From Pseudodesulfovibrio alkaliphilus (lineage in GTDB: Bacteria > Desulfobacterota > Desulfovibrionia > Desulfovibrionales > Desulfovibrionaceae): a DNA stretch of 64,000 nt. Below the pieces are notes generated by a model. It saw only the letters and a list, made by a program, of their open reading frames with translations. It made no database searches and had not been told where the DNA came from. The stretch covers positions 62,001 to 126,000 of the forward strand of contig NZ_WODC01000004.1 of NCBI RefSeq assembly GCF_009729555.1, written 5' to 3'. Both the position numbers and the translations under genes were made by a program. Shown in pieces: positions 23,646 to 31,369 of this stretch (position 1 is its first letter; the number at the start of each line of letters is the position of its first letter).

Positions 23646-24929
23646 ATGGCCAGGATTGATTTGATCGTCCGCAGGGCGAAGCTCGACGGCAGGGACGTGG
23701 ACGTATTCGTGAGCCGGGGCAGGATCGTTGAGGTTGCCCCCTCGGCCAAGACCCTTGAGCCGGGAGACGCTACGGTGGAGGAGGCCTTTGGCCTCATGCT
23801 CCTGCCCTCCATGACCGATGCCCATGTCCACCTGCGCGAGCCGGGCTTCGAGTACAAGGAAGACATCGAGTCCGGACTGCGGGCCGCGGCCTGGGGCGGG
23901 TTTGCCAACATCATGTGCATGGCCAACACTAGGCCGGTCAACGACGAAGGCTCCGTGACCGAACTGATGCTTGAGAAGGCCCGCCGTGCGTGGCCCAAGG
24001 GGCCTCGCCTGTTTCCCATCGGCGCACTGACCAAAGGGCTTGGGGGCGAGGAGCTGGCTCCCATGGCCGAACTGGCCCAGGCCGGATGCGTGGCCTTTTC
24101 CAACGACGGCGTGCCGGTCAGGTCCACCGAGCTGTTCCGCCGGGCCATGGAATACGCCTCGGACTGGGACCGGGTGGTCATCGATCACTGCGAAGACCCG
24201 TATCTGGGCGTGGGCGCGGGCGTCAACGAGGGTGCCGTGTCGAGCCGACTGGGCCTGCCCGCCCAGCCCGACGTGGCCGAGGCGCTTCAGGTGGCCCGTG
24301 ATATACTGCTGGCCGAGTATCTGGGCCTGCCCATCCATCTGGCCCACATCTCCTGCCGCAAATCCGTGGAGCTGATCCGTTTCGCCAAGGGGCGCGGCGT
24401 CCGGGTCACGGCCGAAACCGCGCCGCACTACCTGATCCTGACCGAGGAGTACCTGGAGGCCGAGGCCACGGAGTACGACACCAACGCCAAGGTCAATCCG
24501 CCCCTGCGCACCCCTGACGACCAGCAGGCCCTTTTCGACGGGCTGGCCGACGGCACCATCGACATCCTGGCCACGGACCACGCCCCCCACGCCGCCCACG
24601 AAAAGGAGACCGAATTCGACGTGGCCCCCTGCGGCATCACCGGGCTGGATACCGCCCTGTCAGTGACCTGGGGGCTGGTGGCCGCAGGCAGACTCTCGCG
24701 CCAGACCTTCCTGCGCGCCTGGACCACCGGGCCGTGCGCCATCTTCGGCCTGCCCGTGAACACCTTCACCCCTGGCGATCCTGCGGATTTCTTTCTCTTC
24801 GACCCGGACGAGGCATGGACCGTCGGCCCCGACACCCTGCACTCCAAGGGGAAAAACACGCCGCTTTGCGGAGCCGTCCTGAAGGGGCGGGTAAAAACCC
24901 ATTTCATTCAGGGCAAAAAGATTGTATAG
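23646..24929 (+). CDS. pyrC: Dihydroorotase
   Basis: Amidohydrolase closing carbamoyl-aspartate to dihydroorotate (427 aa, class I size). The metal motif DAHVHLREPG is near residues 58-67. Further blocks are NIMCMANTRPVND, IHLAHISCRKS, VTAETAPHYLILT, NPPLRT and ILATDHAPHA. All expected catalytic and metal ligands look present, so this is not an inactive PyrC-like partner. Start ATG 23646 has GGAGAGG about 6 nt upstream. It is third in the amidohydrolase-pyrB-pyrC-HD gene run. Confidence 0.95.
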   Translation: MARIDLIVRRAKLDGRDVDVFVSRGRIVEVAPSAKTLEPGDATVEEAFGLMLLPSMTDAHVHLREPGFEYKEDIESGLRAAAWGGFANIMCMANTRPVNDEGSVTELMLEKARRAWPKGPRLFPIGALTKGLGGEELAPMAELAQAGCVAFSNDGVPVRSTELFRRAMEYASDWDRVVIDHCEDPYLGVGAGVNEGAVSSRLGLPAQPDVAEALQVARDILLAEYLGLPIHLAHISCRKSVELIRFAKGRGVRVTAETAPHYLILTEEYLEAEATEYDTNAKVNPPLRTPDDQQALFDGLADGTIDILATDHAPHAAHEKETEFDVAPCGITGLDTALSVTWGLVAAGRLSRQTFLRAWTTGPCAIFGLPVNTFTPGDPADFFLFDPDEAWTVGPDTLHSKGKNTPLCGAVLKGRVKTHFIQGKKIV

Positions 24930-24998
24930 GCTGGGCTGCGGAACCAGAGGTTTCGCGGACAGGTGATCCAATCAAACAAGCATTTCGTGAGGGAATAC

Positions 24999-26324
24999 AT
25001 GAGCCAGCCTTTCAAGGACGCCGTGGGCTTTTGCAAGACCATCATGCGCAACGGCTACGACGCCTACGTCATCAACGCCCGGCTTCAGGCCCTGACCCTG
25101 GACGAGACGGGCAGCGAACGCGAACTGGACATCTGCACCGAGGCAGGGCTCTCGGAATTGCGGAAATACTTCCCGGCCATGGAGGAAGGACGCGACAAGG
25201 AGGTCCTCGGCACCCTGTCCGAGGGCGGCGTGACCTACTATTTCTACCCGGCCGACGTGGACGACGCCTCCTACACTGAAGAGGCCGTGTCCACCATGAC
25301 CCCGCGGCTGCTGCGCCGGCTCGAACAGCGCGGCGACATCCCGCTCTCGGCCGTGTGCCCCTTCATCCCCAAGGCCAAGGACATGTACGCGGACTTCGCG
25401 GACTTCTCCGAAGGGGTCATCCGCTTCAAGGGCGTACCCGATCAGGCGCTGAAGAAGGACTATTCCCTGGCCTACCGCGCCCTGCGTTTTGCCGCCAATT
25501 TCGACAAGGAAATCGAGGCCAACACCTGGATAGCCATTGTCCGCAACGCCCGCCGCGTCCTCGACTACGTGCCCATGAGCGACTTCCTCGACGAGTGGCG
25601 CAAGGTCGAGGCAGAGTCCATGCACCGCTTCTTCCGCCTGCTTTTCGACTCCTTCCTACTCCACGGCCTGATCCCGGAGATCGCCGCCCTGTCGCGGGTC
25701 AAGCAGATCAAAAATCCGGAAAGCAACGCCGAGGAAACCGTGATTGAGCACACCTTCGCGGTGATGAAGGCATACCCCGAGGAGCTGCCCTACGACTGGT
25801 TCGGCACCGTGGCCTGCCTTTTCCACGATGTGGGCAAGCTCTATACCGCCGAACACTACGACGGCCGCTGGAACTTCCTGCAGCACCACAGGGTGGGGGC
25901 CAAGGTCACGCGCAAGATCCTCAAGCGTCTGCGCTTTGAGGAACAGGACATCGAACTGATCTGCGATCTGGTCAAGAACCACATGCGGCCCCACTTCATG
26001 CTCACGGACAAGGGCATCCGCCGTCTGCGCTCCCTGGACGAATACCCGCGCATCATGGAAATGGTCCGGGCCGACATCAAGGCCAGAAACGGCTCCTGGC
26101 GCGAGTTCAACCACAACCTGAAGATGGCCGAGCGGGCCGACATCCCCGAGGACGAGATAGAGCCGCTGCTCGACGGCAACCGGATCATGAACCTCACCGG
26201 GCTCAAGCCCGGCCCCATGATCGGCGTGATCCGCGATGCCCTGCTCACGGCTCAGATCGCCAACGACATCTCCTCCGTCGAACAGGCCGAGGCGTTCGTG
26301 CTCCAGTACCGCGACGCCATGTGA
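24999..26324 (+). CDS. HD-domain protein with degenerate tRNA-nucleotidyltransferase-like N-terminus
   Basis: A 441-aa protein laid out like a CCA-adding enzyme or poly(A) polymerase with a C-terminal HD domain. The N-terminal strand aligns by eye as GYDAYVINARLQAL and ERELDICTEA. The catalytic Gly-Gly of the family is replaced by Asn-Ala, and the first Asp of the DxD pair by Glu. SLAYRALRFAANFDKEIE keeps the RALRFA signature of the head/neck region. The HD motif LFHDVGK is near 277-283, and KNHMRPHF follows. Nucleotidyl transfer may be lost while the phosphohydrolase remains. ATG 24999 has GAGGG upstream; GTG 24963 is possible. Confidence 0.7.
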   Translation: MSQPFKDAVGFCKTIMRNGYDAYVINARLQALTLDETGSERELDICTEAGLSELRKYFPAMEEGRDKEVLGTLSEGGVTYYFYPADVDDASYTEEAVSTMTPRLLRRLEQRGDIPLSAVCPFIPKAKDMYADFADFSEGVIRFKGVPDQALKKDYSLAYRALRFAANFDKEIEANTWIAIVRNARRVLDYVPMSDFLDEWRKVEAESMHRFFRLLFDSFLLHGLIPEIAALSRVKQIKNPESNAEETVIEHTFAVMKAYPEELPYDWFGTVACLFHDVGKLYTAEHYDGRWNFLQHHRVGAKVTRKILKRLRFEEQDIELICDLVKNHMRPHFMLTDKGIRRLRSLDEYPRIMEMVRADIKARNGSWREFNHNLKMAERADIPEDEIEPLLDGNRIMNLTGLKPGPMIGVIRDALLTAQIANDISSVEQAEAFVLQYRDAM

Positions 26325-26362
26325 CCTTTGGCCGCCCTGCGGCCGACATCGTGCATCATAAA

Positions 26363-26405
26363 GATCGCGGCCCGCCCTTCCCCAACGGAAGAACGGGCCG
26401 CGATC
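26363..26405. terminator. Bidirectional terminator
   Basis: A 12-bp perfect stem, GATCGCGGCCCG with CGGGCCGCGATC, encloses an inner CTTCC/GGAAG hairpin. It lies between the convergent HD-domain gene and the 3D-domain gene. There is no long T-run, but position and strength support termination. Confidence 0.7.
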
Positions 26406-26422
26406 CGGTTCATGCCCCAGCC

Positions 26423-26821
26423 TCAGCGCCAGTAGATCACGGCCTCCTGCCTGCCGAACTCCCTTGCCGCCGCCACGTCGAGGCCGAAATACACGTCCAC
26501 CCGTCGCTCGAAACGCTGGTGCATCTTGTCCAGCACCAGATACGGGCCGCCCAGCCCCTTGATGTGGATTTCGGTACCATGGTCAAGGCCCAGCGCGAGC
26601 AGATCACGCGAGACGGCCACGCTCATCATCCCCGGCTCGAGCCGGTCGCCCCAGGCAGCCACAAAGGGATCGCCCGCGGTCTGGCGCGGGGTGGAGTTGT
26701 AGGCCGTAAGCGTCACGCGCTCGCTGTTCCACAGCACCGCATTGGGCACGGTCAGCCCGTAATGGAGCCCGGCCAGCAGGGTCGCGACAGCCACGGCCGC
26801 CAGGAAAAGCGATGTCTTCAT
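26423..26821 (-). CDS. 3D-domain protein, membrane-anchored or secreted
   Basis: A 132-aa protein with an N-terminal hydrophobic segment (about 3-20) and a 3D domain, the double-psi barrel shared with MltA-type lytic transglycosylases and YuiC/Sps. The pattern is LTAYNSTPRQTAGDPF, then AVSRDLLALGLDHGTEIHI, GPYLVLDKMH and VDVYFG. The aspartates that name the domain are in AGDPF, LDKMH and VDVYFG. It probably acts on peptidoglycan in the periplasm. I chose ATG 26821; TTG 26857 is an alternative. No partner is evident. Confidence 0.8.
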   Translation of the reverse strand: MKTSLFLAAVAVATLLAGLHYGLTVPNAVLWNSERVTLTAYNSTPRQTAGDPFVAAWGDRLEPGMMSVAVSRDLLALGLDHGTEIHIKGLGGPYLVLDKMHQRFERRVDVYFGLDVAAAREFGRQEAVIYWR

Positions 26822-26901
26822 CCACGGACCATAGCCCGGCAAGCGGCGCAGGGACAACCCCCCGCTGGTCGCCTGCAGGCGACCGCTGCCAGCATCGCCG
26901 A

Positions 26902-27243
26902 TCAGAAGGTGATGATGGTGTAGCCCTGGCTGATGTATTCGGCCATGGACGGGTGGCCGGACATGTCGTCGAGCAGGGGCAGTCCGGCTGCCCGGACCGC
27001 GTCGAGCACGCCGAGCTTGGCCGAGCAGGCGCGGCAGGCTCCGTCCACCAGCCCCTGCTGCCGCGCCTTGCGGTACAGGGCATTGAGCGGATGGTCCGGT
27101 TTTTCCAGCTCCGGCACCAGGGTCACGGCCGCCCCCTCAAAGACGATGGCCGCCCTGTGCCCCCGCTCGGCCATGTCCAGGCCGTTGAGCAGAACGTGAA
27201 CGAAACAGGACGACTCTCCGCTGAAGGCGTACAGGCAAAACAT
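26902..27243 (-). CDS. DsrE/DsrF-like family protein
   Basis: A 113-aa protein beginning MFCLYAFSGESSCFVHVLLN. It contains the motif GACRACSAKLGVL in the position where DsrE-like proteins carry sulfur-handling cysteines, then DDMSGHPSMAEYISQGYTIITF. DsrE-fold proteins carry sulfane sulfur or have less defined redox roles. ATG 27243 is preceded by GGGGGA. A 79-aa gene lies 22 bp upstream on the same strand, so they likely form a pair. Confidence 0.72.
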   Translation of the reverse strand: MFCLYAFSGESSCFVHVLLNGLDMAERGHRAAIVFEGAAVTLVPELEKPDHPLNALYRKARQQGLVDGACRACSAKLGVLDAVRAAGLPLLDDMSGHPSMAEYISQGYTIITF

Positions 27244-27265
27244 GCTTCCCCCTCTGGTTGCGCTC

Positions 27266-27505
27266 CTAACTTTCCGGGTCCGCGAACTTGTCGGCGATGA
27301 TGGCCGCATCGCCCGGCCCGGCCTTGAGGTCAAGCTCCTTGGAACTGCCGTGGCAATGGAAGCCGTCGGCCCGCATGGTCACAAAGCCCGCCGAGAGCGC
27401 CCGGCTGTAGGGCATCTGCTCGCGCATGTCCGCGTGGTCGATGCGGTTGGGAAAGATGATGGGCGTGGGCGCGCCGGAAAAATCCTCGAACATGATGTAC
27501 TTCAT
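27266..27505 (-). CDS. Hypothetical small protein (79 aa) upstream of the DsrE-like gene
   Basis: Not recognised. It begins MKYIMFEDFSGAPTPIIFPN and contains HADMREQMPYS and GFHCHGSSKELDLK. The sequence reads like a compact soluble domain without membrane segments. ATG 27505 has AGGAG about 8 nt upstream, and the base composition fits the neighbours. It is probably co-transcribed with the DsrE-like gene. Confidence 0.65.
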   Translation of the reverse strand: MKYIMFEDFSGAPTPIIFPNRIDHADMREQMPYSRALSAGFVTMRADGFHCHGSSKELDLKAGPGDAAIIADKFADPES

Positions 27506-27635
27506 GGCCTCGCTCCTGCCTCTTGATCGTGCGTGTCGCGGCCGGACGGTACCGGCCCCTTGCCAGGAACAATAGGCGGTTATGGTCGCGATATCAACCA
27601 TTGCCTGAACCCCGGCCGCACGATATGACGGGCCG

Positions 27636-28682
27636 ATGCAGACGTATCGCAAGATCGGGGTCTGGCAGACCGCCTTTTTGGGCGACGCCGTGCTCACCCT
27701 GCCCCTGCTCCGGGCTCTGGCCGACGCCTATCCCGAAGCAGATATCCACCTCTTTGTCCGGGCCGGACTGGAAGGGCTCTTCGCTGCCCAGCCCGAACTG
27801 TCCGTGGTGCATGGCTTTGCCAAGCGCGGGGCGCAAAAATCCATGCTTTCGGCCCTCGGGCTGGGGCGCGAGATCGGCCGTCAGGGCTTCGACCTGTGGA
27901 TCTCGGCCCACGCCAGCCTGCGCTCGGCCGCCGTGGCCGCGGCCACCGGCATCCCCCGGCGCATCGGCTATCACCGCCCCTGGTTCAACCGGCTGGCCTA
28001 CACCGATGTGGTGGACCGGCGCTTTCACCAACAGGAGGAAGTGGAGCGGCTCATGGGCCTGCTCGGCCCCCTCGGAAAGAACGGCCCGGCCCCAGAGGCC
28101 CGGCTCGTCCTGCCGCCCGAAGCCATGGCCGCCGCCGACACCTTCTGGCGCGGACAATGCGCCGACGGCCCGGTGCTGGGCATCCATCCCGGCTCCACCT
28201 GGCCCACCAAATGCTGGCCCGTGGAATATTTCGGCCAGGTTGCCGCCCTGGCCACAGGGGCGGGTGCGCGGGTGCTCGTCTTTGCCGGACCGGGGGAGGA
28301 GGGGGCGGCCGGGGCGGTCATGGCCGAGGCCGTGGCCCGGGGCGCGGTCCCGGACAGCCTTGTCAACCTCGCGGGCAGGCTCTCCCTGCCGGAGCTGGCC
28401 GCCTGGATCAGACGCCTTGACGCCTACCTGACCAACGACTCCGGCCCCATGCACCTGGCCTGGGTGCAGGAGACCCCGCTGGTGGCCCTGTTCGGCCCCA
28501 CGGTGCGCCACCTCGGCTTCTTTCCCCGCGGCGCGGGCTCCACGGTCATGGAGGTGCCCCTTGAGTGCCGTCCCTGCGGCCTGCACGGCCCAAGGCGCTG
28601 CCCCCTGGGCCACCACGACTGCATGCGTACCCTGACCACGGACATGGTATGGGAGGCCCTGGCCCCCAAGCTCCTGGGCTGA
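27636..28682 (+). CDS. Glycosyltransferase family 9, heptosyltransferase-like
   Basis: A 348-aa GT9 enzyme like WaaF, which adds ADP-heptose to the LPS inner core on the inner face of the membrane. Seen: VWQTAFLGDAVLTLPLLRAL, IGYHRPWFN, LGIHPGSTWPTKCWP, LVNLAGRLSLPELAAW, TNDSGPMHLAW and ALFGPTVR. The C-terminal cysteine-containing block CRPCGLHGPRRCP is common in this branch. It is divergent from the DsrE-like pair. A heptose adenylyltransferase is also in the window, at 50685, which fits heptose-containing LPS. Confidence 0.9.
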   Translation: MQTYRKIGVWQTAFLGDAVLTLPLLRALADAYPEADIHLFVRAGLEGLFAAQPELSVVHGFAKRGAQKSMLSALGLGREIGRQGFDLWISAHASLRSAAVAAATGIPRRIGYHRPWFNRLAYTDVVDRRFHQQEEVERLMGLLGPLGKNGPAPEARLVLPPEAMAAADTFWRGQCADGPVLGIHPGSTWPTKCWPVEYFGQVAALATGAGARVLVFAGPGEEGAAGAVMAEAVARGAVPDSLVNLAGRLSLPELAAWIRRLDAYLTNDSGPMHLAWVQETPLVALFGPTVRHLGFFPRGAGSTVMEVPLECRPCGLHGPRRCPLGHHDCMRTLTTDMVWEALAPKLLG

Positions 28683-28695
28683 TTGCCCGCCCCCT

Positions 28696-28723
28696 TTGAC
28701 TCGGACCGAACTTGGTGTAGTCT
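28696..28723 (+). promoter_or_regulatory. Sigma70-like promoter for the 4-TM protein
   Basis: TTGACT (28696-28701) and TAGTCT (28718-28723) are 16 bp apart, 47 bp upstream of the ATG at 28770. Confidence 0.5.
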
Positions 28724-28769
28724 CCTAGTCAGTCCCTTGTGCCGCAACATGACACCGGAGGAAGTCGCC

Positions 28770-29192
28770 ATGCTTTGGTTCCACCCCGTTTTGCAATTCG
28801 TGGCCACGCTGCTTGGACTCTATACCGCCTGGCTGGGCCTGCAACGGCTGCGCTCCAACCATTTCGGGACCAAGACGGTCTTCCGGTGGAAGGGGCACGT
28901 CAACACTGGCCGAGCCGCCATGGTCCTGTGGCTCATGGGGCTCTTCGGCGGATTGGCCGTGGCCCGCCTCCAGTGGGGGGTCAACTTCGTCACCGGCACA
29001 CATTACCAAGTTGCCCTGGTCATGCTGCCGCTGCTGATTTTCGGCATGGCCTCCGGGGCGTACATGGACCGGGTCCGGGCGCGGCGCACGGCGCTCCCTC
29101 TGGCCCACGGCGTGTGCAATCTGCTGCTTCTGGCCCTGGCCCTGCTCCAGATACGCACCGGGTGGCAGGTGATCCAGGATTTCATCCTCTGA
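28770..29192 (+). CDS. Four-helix membrane protein (DUF4079-like)
   Basis: A 140-aa protein with four predicted membrane helices. The conserved-looking parts are WFHPVLQF at the start, GHVNTGRAAMVLW, THYQVALVMLPLLIFG and HGVCNLLLLALAL. Histidines near helix ends suggest a cytochrome b561-like haem fold, as proposed for DUF4079 proteins, but this is inference. ATG 28770 has GGAGGAAG 7 nt upstream, so I prefer it over ATG 28749. Confidence 0.7.
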   Translation: MLWFHPVLQFVATLLGLYTAWLGLQRLRSNHFGTKTVFRWKGHVNTGRAAMVLWLMGLFGGLAVARLQWGVNFVTGTHYQVALVMLPLLIFGMASGAYMDRVRARRTALPLAHGVCNLLLLALALLQIRTGWQVIQDFIL

Positions 29193-29271
29193 CAGGCCGT
29201 GCCGGACTTGCCTTTGGACCGCGTCCGTCGTATCGCCGGACCTCGGATCAACGACAACAAGCGGGACACCC

Positions 29272-29517
29272 ATGACCAAAGCTTGCGTCGGCTGCGGCTG
29301 GTGCTGCCTGACCGACCCCTGCATGGACTCGCACAGACGCTATGGCTACCTGCCCCGCTGCCCGGATCTGCGCTGGGACGAGGCGCAAGGCCGCTACCTG
29401 TGCGACCTGATGCTCGACCCCGAGACCGCCGACGAGGTGCGGACGGGCCAGCAGGAAGGGCAGGGTTGCTGCGCTCCCCTCAACGGATGGCGCGACGAGG
29501 TGCGCAACCGGGGCTGA
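29272..29517 (+). CDS. Small cysteine-rich protein (81 aa)
   Basis: Begins MTKACVGCGWCCLTDPC, a dense Cys cluster (5, 8, 11, 12, 17) of the type seen in YkgJ-like zinc/iron-chelating proteins but in a shorter protein. More cysteines follow in LPRCPD, YLCDLM and GCCAPL. It probably binds a metal or an Fe-S cluster. No partner is clear; the HyuA-like gene follows after 143 bp. Confidence 0.7.
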   Translation: MTKACVGCGWCCLTDPCMDSHRRYGYLPRCPDLRWDEAQGRYLCDLMLDPETADEVRTGQQEGQGCCAPLNGWRDEVRNRG

Positions 29518-29660
29518 CATCCTCCCTGCCCGGTTGCGATGCGGACCGCCGCCACGACCACTCCCCGCCCCAAACCGGCCGCTCGCCGAATTCCGGGTTG
29601 CGCACCCGCCCTGCGCGGTGCTAAATGCGGAGGTGGCTTGAAAAAGCCCAAGGAGAGCGC

Positions 29661-31367
29661 ATGCTGCTAGGAATCGACGTGGGGGGCACCCACACCGACG
29701 CCGTGGTCATAAGTCTGGAGGGAGGAGTCCGCATCCTTGCCTCATGCAAGGTGCCCACCCGTCACGATGCCCTGCTTTCGTCCGTGACCGAGGCCCTTGA
29801 GACCATCCTGGGCCAGGTGGACCCGGCCGGAGTTACCCGGCTCAACCTGTCCACCACCCTGTCCACCAACGCCATCGTCCAGGGCAGGACCGAGGACGTG
29901 GGCGTCCTCGTCAGCGCCGGGCCGGGCATTGACCCGCACAACTTCATGCCGTGCCGGAATTTTCACGTCATCGACGGCTCCATCGACCACAGGGGCAACG
30001 AAGTACGCGCACTCTCCCCGCGCCAGCTCTCGGACGCCGTGGACGCCTGCCGGGCCAACGAGGTGCGCGTCTACGCCGCGGTCTCCAAATTCTCCACCCG
30101 CAACCCGCGACACGAAAACGCCATCCGCCGCGCCGTGCTCCAATGCCGCGAGGAGGCGGACTGCGAATACGCCGACTTCGTCACCTCGGGCCACCAGCTG
30201 GGCGGGGCTCTCAACTTCCCGCGCCGGGTGGCCACAGCCTATTTCAACTGCGCGGTGTGGCGGCTCTACAACCACTTCGCCACGGCCGTGGAACGCGCCC
30301 TGGCAGACATGGGGCTTGGCCATGTCAAGGTCAACATGCTCAAGGCCGATGGCGGAACCATGCCCCTGACACGTTCCCGGCGCATGCCGGTGCAGTCCAT
30401 CTTTTCCGGCCCGGCCGCCTCGGTCATGGGCATCATCGCCCTGACAGACATCTTCCACGACTCGGTCATTCTCGACATCGGCGGCACCACCACGGACATC
30501 GCCGTGTTCGCCGACGGCGCCCCGCTCATCGAGCGCGAAGGCATCGCCATAGGCTCGCATCCCACCCTGGTCCCGGCCCTCAAGGTGCTCTCCATCGGCA
30601 TCGGCGGCGACTCGGTCATCTCGGTGTCCGAGGCGTCCGGCACAGTGCGCGTGGGGCCGAACCGACTGGGGCCGTCCGTGTGCCTGGGGGGCGGACAGCC
30701 CGCCCTGACCGATGCCCTCAACGCCACCGGGGCATGCGCCGTGGGCGACACGGCCGCCTCCCGCGCCGCGCTTGAAGCCCTGGCCGCCGCCCACTCCATG
30801 GACGCCACAGCCCTGGCCCGCGCCGCCGTGGATTATGCGACCAAGACCATCCACAACGCCACCCGCGACCTCGTGGATGAAATCAATTCCAAGCCCGTCT
30901 ACACCATCCACGAACTGCTTGAGGACAAACGGGTGGTGCCCAAGAAGGTCTATCTCATGGGAGGACCGGCCAATGCGCTCAAAATGCCGCTGTTCGAGCG
31001 CTTCCAGCTCTCCACCGAGGTACCCGCACACTCCGGGGTGGCCAACGCCATCGGCGCGGCCCTGACCCGCACCACCTGGGAACTGGAGCTGTTTGCCGAC
31101 ACCCAGCGCCACGTACTCTTCATCCCTTCCCTTTCCTACCGCGAGAACATCCCCACCAGCTACGGCCAGCGCGACGCGGAAAAGGACGCCATGAACCAGC
31201 TGGCCATGCAGCTCGACTCCATGGGCGTGTTCCTGCGGCCCGAAGACGCCCAGATCACCCACTCGTCGAGCTTCACCATGGTCGAGGACATGGAGCAGGT
31301 GGGCCGCAACATCCGCGTCAAAAGCCAGGTGCGGCCCGGTGTGGTCGCCACCATCAGGGAGGGTTGA
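29661..31367 (+). CDS. Hydantoinase/oxoprolinase family protein (HyuA-like)
   Basis: A 568-aa protein of the HyuA family, ATP-dependent enzymes that open cyclic amides such as hydantoins or 5-oxoproline. The N-terminal phosphate loop is LGIDVGGTHTDAVV. Then come LNLSTTLSTNAIVQGR, PVQSIFSGPAASVMG, the second nucleotide motif ILDIGGTTTDIAVF and GIGGDSVISV. ATG 29661 has AAGGAGA upstream. No HyuB subunit is adjacent. Instead the gene abuts a histone-deacetylase-fold gene, which begins 3 nt after this stop or overlaps it. The substrate is unknown. Confidence 0.82.
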   Translation: MLLGIDVGGTHTDAVVISLEGGVRILASCKVPTRHDALLSSVTEALETILGQVDPAGVTRLNLSTTLSTNAIVQGRTEDVGVLVSAGPGIDPHNFMPCRNFHVIDGSIDHRGNEVRALSPRQLSDAVDACRANEVRVYAAVSKFSTRNPRHENAIRRAVLQCREEADCEYADFVTSGHQLGGALNFPRRVATAYFNCAVWRLYNHFATAVERALADMGLGHVKVNMLKADGGTMPLTRSRRMPVQSIFSGPAASVMGIIALTDIFHDSVILDIGGTTTDIAVFADGAPLIEREGIAIGSHPTLVPALKVLSIGIGGDSVISVSEASGTVRVGPNRLGPSVCLGGGQPALTDALNATGACAVGDTAASRAALEALAAAHSMDATALARAAVDYATKTIHNATRDLVDEINSKPVYTIHELLEDKRVVPKKVYLMGGPANALKMPLFERFQLSTEVPAHSGVANAIGAALTRTTWELELFADTQRHVLFIPSLSYRENIPTSYGQRDAEKDAMNQLAMQLDSMGVFLRPEDAQITHSSSFTMVEDMEQVGRNIRVKSQVRPGVVATIREG

Positions 31368-31369
31368 AC

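Noticed and set aside
22659-24599. 646-codon minus-strand open frame opposite pyrB and pyrC
   Set aside because: Both plus-strand genes are unmistakable, and the antisense protein has the Gly/His/Val-rich look of a GC-rich shadow.
29742-31262. 506-codon minus-strand open frame opposite the HyuA-like gene
   Set aside because: Shadow frame; the plus strand carries both nucleotide-binding motifs.
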